This document shows positions 1-5,607 of a stretch of 11,261 bases of DNA, in pieces. Positions within the stretch are counted from its first letter, which is position 1, and each line of letters starts with the position of its first letter. The position numbers and the translations under genes were made by a program. The DNA comes from an uncultured Campylobacter sp. (lineage in GTDB: Bacteria > Campylobacterota > Campylobacteria > Campylobacterales > Campylobacteraceae): the NCBI RefSeq assembly GCF_938045225.1, contig NZ_CALINL010000003.1, positions 1-11,261 of the forward strand, written 5' to 3'. The notes beneath the pieces are model-generated. The model was not told the DNA's origin. It saw only the letters and a list, made by a program, of their open reading frames with translations, and searched no databases.

Positions 1-427
1 CGCCGAGCTAAAAAAGCTGGACGACGTGCTGGCGCTGTGCTCCTCTAGCCCCGTAAATCTAGGCGGCAAACTCACCCTAAAACAGACCGCAGCGCTATCA
101 AAGCGCTCCGCGATGTTTATCGGCGTGGATACGGCGATCATGCACCTAGCCGCGGCTAACGACGTGCCCGTGATCGCGCTGTTTGGGCCTAGCGGGGCGT
201 TTGAGTGGGGACCGTGGGATAACGATCTGGACGCAAACGGCTACACGCAGCGCAACGGCAACCAAACTATGGGCAAGCACGCGGTATTTCAAAAAGACTG
301 GGACTTCGTGCCGTGCGACAAAGAGGGGATGATAAAGCACGGCGTAGAGCGGACGCTGATGAGATTTGAGGGCGAGGAGCTAGAGGCGATAAAGAGCAAA
401 ATCAGGGAAAATTTAGGCCAAAGCTAA
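1..427 (+). CDS. rfaQ: LPS heptosyltransferase, GT9, WaaQ/HepIII type (C-terminal part)
   Basis: The 5' end lies outside the window. The open frame enters at base 2 and ends at TAA 425-427, giving about 141 residues. The visible part is the C-terminal, nucleotide-sugar-binding half of a GT9 enzyme. The family signature reads GVDTAIMHLAAA, the form of D(T/S)xxxHxAAA that binds ADP-heptose, and is followed by PVIALFGPSGAFEWGPW. The GPS...EWGPW stretch is typical of the family named lipopolysaccharide heptosyltransferase III (WaaQ/RfaQ), which adds a heptose to the inner core on the cytoplasmic face. The tail is charged and ends in KIRENLGQS. No plus-strand gene follows; the next genes are convergent, so this is the last gene of a unit arriving from the left. 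GT9 membership is secure. The exact acceptor, and therefore the symbol, rests on the GPSxxxEWGPW resemblance alone. Confidence 0.85.
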   Translation, partial: AELKKLDDVLALCSSSPVNLGGKLTLKQTAALSKRSAMFIGVDTAIMHLAAANDVPVIALFGPSGAFEWGPWDNDLDANGYTQRNGNQTMGKHAVFQKDWDFVPCDKEGMIKHGVERTLMRFEGEELEAIKSKIRENLGQS

Positions 428-451
428 GCAGGCTTTGTAAAATTCGGCCGC

Positions 452-529
452 TTTGGTTAAATTTTACGAGCAAATTTGAGCCGCGAGCGGTAAATTTGGC
501 TGTTTTGGTTAAATTTGGCAATCAAATTT
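452..529. repeat. Degenerate tandem repeat, 52-bp period
   Basis: TTTGGTTAAATTT occurs at 452-464 and again, unchanged, at 504-516. In each unit a CAAATTT follows at the same distance (471-477 and 523-529), so both matches are offset by exactly 52 bp. Between them is a further TAAATTTGG (491-499). CGGCCG also occurs near both units (445-450 and 532-537), though not at the same offset. The repeat fills most of the spacer between two convergent genes and has no open frame of interest. Confidence 0.55.
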
Positions 530-550
530 ATCGGCCGAGCTCGTCATAAA

Positions 551-587
551 GTCAAATTTGGCTTGAACACTAGCCGTAAAATTTGAC
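551..587. repeat. Imperfect inverted repeat between convergent genes
   Basis: GTCAAATTTGGC (551-562) faces GCC-gta-AAATTTGAC (573-587), giving a stem of up to 12 pairs with a three-base bulge and a 10-base loop. It lies between the plus-strand heptosyltransferase and the minus-strand membrane protein. It could therefore serve as a two-way terminator. The stem is A/T-rich and no clean T-run follows on the plus strand, so it may simply be two facing copies of the AAATTTG word common in this DNA. Confidence 0.3.
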
Positions 588-626
588 CTTCTTGATTTTA
601 TAAATTTTGGCATTTAAATTTGACGT

Positions 627-998
627 CTAGCCTTTCTTTTCGTTAAACATATACGAGATCACGAAAACGATCAGGCAAACGGGCGCGAACGCAAACACCA
701 CGCTCCAGCCGGCGGCATGCTCGCCCCAAAAATACCCCGCTGCGAGGCACGCCAAAAAGCCGCCGTAAAAAGCGCCAAGCGATAAATTTTCTACCGTAAA
801 AAGCAGCAAACTAAGATTCGGATTTTTTACAAACAGCTTGCTTGGCTTAAAATTTTTATACCTTTTAAACAAATACCAAAGCAGCGCGCAAGCCAAAATC
901 GCAAATATTGCCGCAAAAACGGCAATCCTTAGCGCGCCCTCAAAAGGCAAAACCGCCAAAATCAAAGCCGCTGCCCACCAAATAAGCAAGAAAACCAC
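627..998 (-). CDS. Small four-helix membrane protein of unknown function (possibly 5'-truncated)
   Basis: The product is 123 residues from a GTG codon at 998, and I do not recognise its family. Four hydrophobic segments are visible: residues 2-18 (FLLIWWAAALILAV), about 24-45 (RIAVFAAIFAILACALLWYL), about 64-90 (LLLFTVENLSLGAFYGGFLA) and about 97-117 (WSVVFAFAPVCLIVFVISYM). A basic loop (FKRYKNFKPSK) sits between helices 2 and 3 and the tail is EKKG. It is thus an inner-membrane protein with no catalytic motif. The GTG has no convincing ribosome binding site and lies two codons after an in-frame TAG. The frame upstream of that TAG is open to an ATG at 1058, so the gene may be a broken version of a 143-codon gene, or GTG may be used by reinitiation. 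It follows the 1096-1917 gene in the same direction. Confidence 0.6.
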   Translation of the reverse strand: MVFLLIWWAAALILAVLPFEGALRIAVFAAIFAILACALLWYLFKRYKNFKPSKLFVKNPNLSLLLFTVENLSLGAFYGGFLACLAAGYFWGEHAAGWSVVFAFAPVCLIVFVISYMFNEKKG

Positions 999-1058
999 CC
1001 GCTAAGCGAGCAGATATCTCGCTGCCCTATGAAATTTATACCTTTGTTCCGCGTCCAT
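999..1058 (-). pseudogene. Possible lost 5' end of the membrane-protein gene, cut by an amber codon
   Basis: Reading the minus strand from ATG 1058-1056 gives MDAEQRYKFHRAARYLLA, then TAG (1004-1002), then Arg, then the GTG of the downstream frame, all in one frame. A possible ribosome binding site, AAGGGA, lies about 10 bases before the ATG. The gap to the upstream gene's stop is 37 bp, which fits an operon. The peptide, a charged cytoplasmic head before helix 1, is what would be expected in front of RVVFLLIWW. Eighteen open codons alone are weak evidence. A single-base change (for example from TGG, CAG or AAG) or a sequencing error would explain it. Confidence 0.4.
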
Positions 1059-1095
1059 CGGTCTTAATTCCCTTAAATTTTACGATCAAAGCTTT

Positions 1096-1917
1096 TCAAC
1101 CGCCTTTAAACAAATCTTCTCTTACTAGGCGATCCGCTATTTCTTCGACATTGTTTTTATAAATTTTAAAATCGCTATTACCGCATGTGTCGATTTTTAA
1201 ATAATAATTCTTCTCGCGCGATTCATTTTCTATGGTGTTATCATAATATTGTTTCCCTTCAGACAAATCTTTTATGGTATCTCCTTCGTATATCGTAATC
1301 GTGGCATATCTAAATTCAAAATTATCATACAATATAAAGCTTTTATCGAAATATAAAATATACTCACGTAAACCGCCGTATTCTACTATAGGCTCCTCAA
1401 AACCGGCTGATCTGCCATCTAAATTTATTTTTAACTTTTCTGCGATATTTACCGGCTTCATTTGAAATTTCTCGACAAAAATATTTCTATACGGCCAAGC
1501 GGCTTGATTTTCACGTTTTTGTATCTCATATTCTTTAGATAGAACTTCCAGCCAATCATTGTTATTAAATTTATCCGTTTCGTAAAAGCCTACTTTAACG
1601 GCAAATTCTCTATTGCCGTAGTTGCAAGTATTGCTGCCGTATACATAGTAGCATTTGTCGGTAACGACGGCTTGAAACAGCATACGCCTCTTTAAAAGAT
1701 CTAAAATTCCGCGCTTAAATCGCTCCTCTTTGGGTAAAATTCTATCCTCTTTTAAACAATACCCCTGTTGATATTTGTTATAGCCAAAGATAGAAACGAC
1801 AGCGAAGCCTCGTGAAGTGGAGTAATCGGGAATTATACGGATAAATGCGGCGCAAAGTATCGCCGCCAGAAGCAGCACTGCGGCTAGGATTTTAAATTTA
1901 AGTTTGCGAAATCTCAT
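1096..1917 (-). CDS. Hypothetical membrane-anchored protein, AT-rich gene
   Basis: The start is ATG 1917 rather than the adjacent GTG 1920, because AAAGGA (1928-1923) sits 5 bases from the ATG but only 2 from the GTG. The product is 273 residues and I do not recognise a family. Residues about 9-29 (KILAAVLLLAAILCAAFIRII) form one membrane helix after a basic RFRKLKFK head, so the rest should lie outside the inner membrane. The outer part is rich in Tyr, Asn, Lys and Glu (for example NNNDWLEVLSKEYEIQKREN), with Cys residues near 54, 89 and 98 and one near the C-terminus (DTCGNS) that could pair. There is no lipobox. Base composition is clearly more AT-rich than in the flanking glycosyltransferases, which suggests a different origin. 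It is the first gene of a small minus-strand pair and has no obvious link to LPS synthesis. Confidence 0.7.
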   Translation of the reverse strand: MRFRKLKFKILAAVLLLAAILCAAFIRIIPDYSTSRGFAVVSIFGYNKYQQGYCLKEDRILPKEERFKRGILDLLKRRMLFQAVVTDKCYYVYGSNTCNYGNREFAVKVGFYETDKFNNNDWLEVLSKEYEIQKRENQAAWPYRNIFVEKFQMKPVNIAEKLKINLDGRSAGFEEPIVEYGGLREYILYFDKSFILYDNFEFRYATITIYEGDTIKDLSEGKQYYDNTIENESREKNYYLKIDTCGNSDFKIYKNNVEEIADRLVREDLFKGG

Positions 1918-1990
1918 CACGATCCTTTAGTCGCCAAAGCTAGTAAAAACCTCGCCGCCGCGCAAAATTACGTCCATTATTTCGCGCTTT

Positions 1991-2012
1991 TCAAATTTGA
2001 GTCAAATTTGAG
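1991..2012. repeat. Tandem 10-bp palindromes (TCAAATTTGA x2)
   Basis: TCAAATTTGAG is present twice head to tail (1991-2001 and 2002-2012). Each unit contains the perfect 10-bp palindrome TCAAATTTGA, and the two palindromes are separated by one G, so the 21-bp whole is symmetric apart from the centre. It lies in the 145-bp spacer between the deacetylase stop and the AT-rich gene. The spacer holds nothing else that I can name. It could act as a paired operator, a hairpin at the end of the deacetylase transcript, or be chance clustering of the genome-wide word. Confidence 0.5.
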
Positions 2013-2062
2013 CTAGACTCGCAAAAACGACGCCCGAATTTGCCTTAAAGTTAGAGCAAATT

Positions 2063-2821
2063 TTACTTCTTTATCTTTGAGTATATCCCGCTCAAAATGT
2101 CGTTTTGATAGATAAAAAGCGTGCGTTTTAGCCACGCGGCGTCCTTTTTGGCGGCGATACGCTTGATGGCCGACAGGTCGTCGTCGGGGTTGTTTATACC
2201 TCGCTGCGTCGTGAAAAACGCCTCGTAACCCGCCTGCCTAGCTAGACGCATCAAATTTTCGTCGTATTTGCCGCGCGGCCAGCATAAAAGTTTGTCTTCT
2301 ATGCCCAAATTTGCGCGCATAAACTCGCGGCACCGAGCGAAATTTTCCTCAGGCGGGAGCGCGCCGAAATACTCGTCAAAATGCGTGTGCGTATGCGAGT
2401 GAAAGTCAAAAACGTCCCGCATTGCCGCTATCTCGTCAAGACTCAAAAATACGTCCTGCGGACGCTGGGGCGCTGCTTTTTTGTATTCGGAGTGAGTTAG
2501 CTCGATAAACTCGCCACGCCGCATGCTCGCGCGCTCTATCCACTGCGTCACTAAAAATATCGTTGCCCGTAGCCCAAACTCGCGCAAGATAGGGTAGGCG
2601 TAAACGTAATTATCCTTCCAACCGTCGTCAAAGGTGATGAGGACGCTTTTTTTAGGCACGGCTAGCTCGCCCTTTTTATAGGCGATAAATTCGCTCATCG
2701 TAAGCGTTTTATAGCCCGCCTCTGCCAAAAACCGCATCTGCGAGGCAAAATCCTCCGCGCTAGAGGCGATAAATCCACCCTTTTTTAAAACGTGATGATA
2801 CATCAAAACGCTAACGCTCAA
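2063..2821 (-). CDS. Polysaccharide deacetylase, CE4/NodB fold
   Basis: The product is 252 residues from TTG 2821. That start is chosen because a perfect AAAGGAGG (2834-2827) lies 5 bases before it, and because the family's conserved opening (VSVLMYHHV) begins there. An in-frame ATG at 2869 would add 16 residues inside the ligase gene. NodB motifs: motif 1 TFDDGW at 63-68 (catalytic base Asp plus metal-binding Asp), motif 2 HSHTHTH at 141-147 (metal-binding His pair), and motif 3 WPRGKYDE at 181-188. These enzymes remove N- or O-acetyl groups from sugars using a divalent metal. There is no signal peptide or membrane helix, so it probably acts in the cytoplasm, perhaps on an amino sugar of the LPS core or an O-antigen precursor. 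The 11-bp overlap with the ligase stop indicates translational coupling. The fold is sure; the substrate is not known. Confidence 0.9.
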   Translation of the reverse strand: MSVSVLMYHHVLKKGGFIASSAEDFASQMRFLAEAGYKTLTMSEFIAYKKGELAVPKKSVLITFDDGWKDNYVYAYPILREFGLRATIFLVTQWIERASMRRGEFIELTHSEYKKAAPQRPQDVFLSLDEIAAMRDVFDFHSHTHTHFDEYFGALPPEENFARCREFMRANLGIEDKLLCWPRGKYDENLMRLARQAGYEAFFTTQRGINNPDDDLSAIKRIAAKKDAAWLKRTLFIYQNDILSGIYSKIKK

Positions 2822-4154
2822 CGCCGCCTCCTTTAGCTCCCGCCCGCGAATTTGCCGCCAGCAAGACAAAAAATCCTAGCATATAAAACATATAAAGTAT
2901 GCGTAAATTTATGGCTTCAAACAGCCCGCGCACGCCAAAATAACACGCTAGCGAGATAAAAATCGCAGCAAAAAGCAGCTCGCGCGAGCGTAAAAAATGC
3001 CTAAACGAATACGCCAAAAGCGATATAAAACCGCCCAGTAGCAGCGCCGTGCCGACCGCGCCGTAGTAGTAATAATGCCCGATAAAAAAAGGCTCGTCGT
3101 TAAACCAATACCGCTCGCCGCCCGGCCGCGTCTGCATCATCGATATCTGCGCGCCCTTGTCCGCTTCGTCTCGCAAAAAAGCGTCGTACTGCTCCTTGCC
3201 GTGCCCAAGCCCCGTTAGCGCGCGCGGACTAGCAAAAAGCAGCGGCAAGCGCTCCTTTAAAATCAAATCGCGTCCCGAGCTAAAGCTAAGCCCCGCAAGG
3301 CGCTCTCTCATGCTCTCGTTTTGGAGGTTTGCCTCGCTCACTAGCCCGATCTGGAAAAATTTATACATCGCCGTGGGCGAACTCAAAACCGCCGCCGACG
3401 CGCCCACGACGCAAACGGCGAAGATAACGGCAAAGAGTTTAAATTTACGCTTCGCTTCGCCGCCTAAGATATACAAACAAAAACCAAATAAAACAAAACA
3501 AACCAGCATCGCGCCCCAGCTGCCCCTAACGCCGCTCAAAATATCAAGCCAGGCGGCCGCCAGACAAAGCGCGCCGCACGAAACTCGCGCCCAAAACCGC
3601 CTAAAGATAAAAACTCCCGCCAGCGCAAAAGGCAAAAATCTATCCACGTAGTCAGCATACGCGCGGCGCACGACCCGCGCGTCAAATTCGCCCGCGCTGC
3701 CAAGCCTCTCAAACTCGCTAAAAAGCGGCGCGGCGTAATAAACGCTAATAACCGCAAAGGCCGCTATCAGCGCGTAAAAAAATGATTTTGCTTGAGCGGT
3801 CTCGCCGTTTGCTACGATATAAACCGCGAGCAAAAAAGCAAATCCGCGCCCAAACTCGCCCGCAGCGTTGCCCAGCGAATCAAACTGCGGCGCGTAGGGA
3901 AAGGCAGAGATCAAAAACGCGTAAAAGGTAAATGCGATAAGACAAAACGCGGGCGCGCGCGAAAGGTTGAAATTTACGCCGACTCTCGCGGCAAATCGCG
4001 CCCTATCCGTGAAATAAAGCCAGATCGCGCAAACAAGCGCAAGATAAAGCGAGACGTTTTTCGCCGCCGTCATACGCGGAACGTGCTCGCAAGCGATAAA
4101 AACATAAACGAGGTATAAAGCGGCATTTTGTAGGCGGTTTTGTAGCTTCGTCAT
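2811..4154 (-). CDS. waaL: O-antigen ligase-like membrane protein (Wzy_C domain)
   Basis: The product is 447 residues from ATG 4154, preceded by AAGGGAG (4164-4158). An upstream in-frame ATG at 4181 is rejected because it overlaps a TATAAT box. The protein has about ten or more hydrophobic segments along its length. In the middle is the arginine motif SGVRGSWGA (about 207-215), followed by a large hydrophilic loop (about 262-355) that should be periplasmic. After it comes FFIGHYYYYGAVG with the conserved His near 360, and then the closing RGLFEAINLRILYMFYML helix. This order is that of Wzy_C proteins, in which WaaL moves undecaprenyl-linked glycan onto lipid A-core in the periplasm. O-antigen polymerase (Wzy) shares the domain. 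I favour the ligase because of the surrounding core genes. The gene heads a two-gene operon with the deacetylase. Confidence 0.82.
   Translation of the reverse strand: MTKLQNRLQNAALYLVYVFIACEHVPRMTAAKNVSLYLALVCAIWLYFTDRARFAARVGVNFNLSRAPAFCLIAFTFYAFLISAFPYAPQFDSLGNAAGEFGRGFAFLLAVYIVANGETAQAKSFFYALIAAFAVISVYYAAPLFSEFERLGSAGEFDARVVRRAYADYVDRFLPFALAGVFIFRRFWARVSCGALCLAAAWLDILSGVRGSWGAMLVCFVLFGFCLYILGGEAKRKFKLFAVIFAVCVVGASAAVLSSPTAMYKFFQIGLVSEANLQNESMRERLAGLSFSSGRDLILKERLPLLFASPRALTGLGHGKEQYDAFLRDEADKGAQISMMQTRPGGERYWFNDEPFFIGHYYYYGAVGTALLLGGFISLLAYSFRHFLRSRELLFAAIFISLACYFGVRGLFEAINLRILYMFYMLGFFVLLAANSRAGAKGGGVER
2827..2834 (-). promoter_or_regulatory. Strong ribosome binding site of the deacetylase
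   Basis: AAAGGAGG on the minus strand, with a 5-base spacer to the TTG start at 2821. It lies inside the last codons of the ligase gene (encoding the Gly-Gly-rich tail). It decides the deacetylase start and suggests coupled translation. Confidence 0.75.
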
Positions 4155-4179
4155 TTTCTCCCTTAAATTTAAAGCGCCC

Positions 4180-4185
4180 ATTATA
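4180..4185 (-). promoter_or_regulatory. -10 box for the ligase-deacetylase operon
   Basis: TATAAT on the minus strand, preceded by G-T (GTTATAAT, the extended form common in epsilonproteobacteria). It lies 26 bases before the ligase ATG and leaves a short leader carrying AAGGGAG. No -35 box is clear, as is usual in Campylobacter. It overlaps the rejected upstream ATG. Confidence 0.5.
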
Positions 4186-4272
4186 ACGATAAAATCATTA
4201 AAATCCAGTAAGCGATTTTTAGTCGAATTTTAGCCCGCGCGCTCTCAAAAAAGTCCGTAAATTTATAAATTT

Positions 4273-4293
4273 ATGCTAAATTCATGCTAAATT
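4273..4293 (+). repeat. Short tandem repeat upstream of the divergent GT9 gene
   Basis: ATGCTAAATT at 4273-4282 is repeated at 4284-4293 with an 11-bp period, about one helical turn. It lies in the very A/T-rich 163-bp spacer between the divergent ligase and GT9 genes, just before a TATAAA (4295-4300) too close to the start to be a sure -10 box. It may be part of the promoter for the 4318 gene. Confidence 0.4.
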
Positions 4294-4317
4294 TTATAAA
4301 CAATAAAGGCCTAAATT

Positions 4318-5607
4318 TTGATATATTTTCTCATATATTTGCTGATTTACCCATATCTTTTTGCGATGAAAAAGCTAAAATTTAAAGGCGAAAAAGACAA
4401 AATTTTACTCATACAAACCGCTAAAATCGGCGACTACGCAAACTCGACCGTGATCTTTGACAGGCTTGGCAAATTTGACGCGCTAATCGACGAGATAAAC
4501 CTAGCCTTCGCAAAACACGACAGCCGAATAGAAAAAATATTTACGATAAACGGCGTAAAACGTAAAAAAGTCTCAAAAATAGGACTCGCGCTCGAGCTTT
4601 TTTCGCGCGGCTACGAGAGCGTCTACGTGCTGATGCCAAACAGCTTAAATCTCTTTTTAGCGCGCTGCACGCTAGCTAAAAACATCGTCGCCGTGCATCA
4701 CTACGCGGCATCTAGCGACTTTGCCTTGCTGACACTCGGCATGAAAAAAGTGCCGCATACCCTGCAAGATCTAACGCTACTAACCTACCTAAAAACGGTC
4801 GGCGTTACCGAGCTAAAATATGAAAAATGCTTGCAAAAACCGCTTTTTACCCCGCAAGAAAATCTAATAAAAAGCGGCAAATTTAAGATCGGCGTGAGCC
4901 TAAGCGCGGGTAATAAAATCAAAACGCCGCCAAAGAAAACTTGGGAAAAAATCTTTGGAATTTTCGCTAAATTTGACTGCGAGGTTTACATTTTCGGCGT
5001 AGGCGAGGAGGCTACTTTGCTAAAAAACCTGCTCGCGGAAAATGCGGACGAAAAACGGGCAGAAAATCCTAGCGAGCTTGGAGTTTGCGCGGATTTAGCC
5101 GGTAGCGATACGAGCGAAATTTACGGCGGTCCTGAAAATGCAAACAACGAGAATGCAAAAGCTCAAATTTGCAGCGACAGCGGCACCTGCGACGAGTCAA
5201 ATTTGAGCTCACAAATTTGCGATACTTACGTGAAAAAATTTGGCGAAAACGAGCTAAAAATCATCTCTTTGATAGATAAAATCAAGCTTGAGGAGTTGCC
5301 GTTTTATCTCTCACAGATGCAGCTTTACGCGAGCTCTGACACCGGCAACTACTACGTCGCAGATAGCGTGCGCACGCCCACGATCTGCCTGATGGGGCCT
5401 TGTTTTGCTAGCGAGCAAAGGGGCGTCGCCGACTCGCTCGTCATAAATTCACATTTACCGTCCATTAGCTCCGTGTTTAAAACCGTGCGGGATATCGACG
5501 CGAGCGCGTTTTTCGAACTTAGCGAGCAAAACCTTACAGACATCGAGGCCTTCGTTAAAGTTCGCTATATATCCTATCTATCCCGCGAAAATAATTTTCT
5601 ATGCTAA
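4318..5607 (+). CDS. Divergent GT9-family (heptosyltransferase-like) protein with inserted segment
   Basis: The product is 429 residues. The start is TTG 4318, chosen for AAAGG (4305-4309) 8 bases upstream; ATG 4366 (residue 17) has no ribosome binding site. Residues 1-16 are a hydrophobic, Tyr-rich head (IYFLIYLLIYPYLF) that may hold the enzyme at the membrane. The N-terminal fold has ILLIQTAKIGD (29-39) with the GT9 Gly-Asp pair, and the C-terminal fold begins near KIGVSLSAG (190-198). The usual DTGxxHxA nucleotide-binding motif reads DTGNYYVAD (341-349), so the His is replaced by Tyr. About 62 low-complexity residues (241-302) are inserted between IFGVGEEATLLKNLLA and the helix before DTG. 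It stands alone on the plus strand, divergent from the ligase, and its 3' end overlaps the opposing GT4 gene by 53 bp. The fold assignment is fair. Donor sugar and activity are uncertain. Confidence 0.8.
   Translation: MIYFLIYLLIYPYLFAMKKLKFKGEKDKILLIQTAKIGDYANSTVIFDRLGKFDALIDEINLAFAKHDSRIEKIFTINGVKRKKVSKIGLALELFSRGYESVYVLMPNSLNLFLARCTLAKNIVAVHHYAASSDFALLTLGMKKVPHTLQDLTLLTYLKTVGVTELKYEKCLQKPLFTPQENLIKSGKFKIGVSLSAGNKIKTPPKKTWEKIFGIFAKFDCEVYIFGVGEEATLLKNLLAENADEKRAENPSELGVCADLAGSDTSEIYGGPENANNENAKAQICSDSGTCDESNLSSQICDTYVKKFGENELKIISLIDKIKLEELPFYLSQMQLYASSDTGNYYVADSVRTPTICLMGPCFASEQRGVADSLVINSHLPSISSVFKTVRDIDASAFFELSEQNLTDIEAFVKVRYISYLSRENNFLC
5038..5223 (+). other. Low-complexity insert in the GT9 protein, carrying three CAAATTTG words
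   Basis: This encodes residues about 241-302, rich in Glu, Asn, Ser, Asp and Cys, with no helix or strand pattern fitting the GT9 fold. CAAATTTG occurs at 5164, 5198 and 5212, read in two frames (Gln-Ile-Cys twice, Asn-Leu once). The boundaries are approximate and were judged by eye against other GT9 proteins. Confidence 0.5.

Noticed and set aside
428..626. CRISPR array in the repeat-rich spacer
   Set aside because: The repeats are degenerate, only two units with a 52-bp period, without unique spacers of even length or cas genes.
1837..1917. Lipoprotein signal in the AT-rich gene
   Set aside because: The Cys in the hydrophobic segment is preceded by Ala-Ile-Leu, which does not fit the small-residue lipobox before Cys.
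2822..2869. 16-residue extension of the deacetylase from ATG 2869
   Set aside because: It lies within the ligase coding region, has no better ribosome binding site, and would precede the conserved VSVLMYHHV opening.
3157..3651. 164-codon plus-strand open frame opposite the ligase gene
   Set aside because: Composition is low-complexity Ser/Lys/Ala/Pro without a fold, and it is fully antisense to a well-supported membrane protein. High-GC third positions on the other strand explain the open frame.
4358..4380. ATG 4366 as the start of the 4318 GT9 gene
   Set aside because: There is no ribosome binding site before it, whereas TTG 4318 has AAAGG at 8 bases. It remains possible if the hydrophobic head is absent in orthologues.
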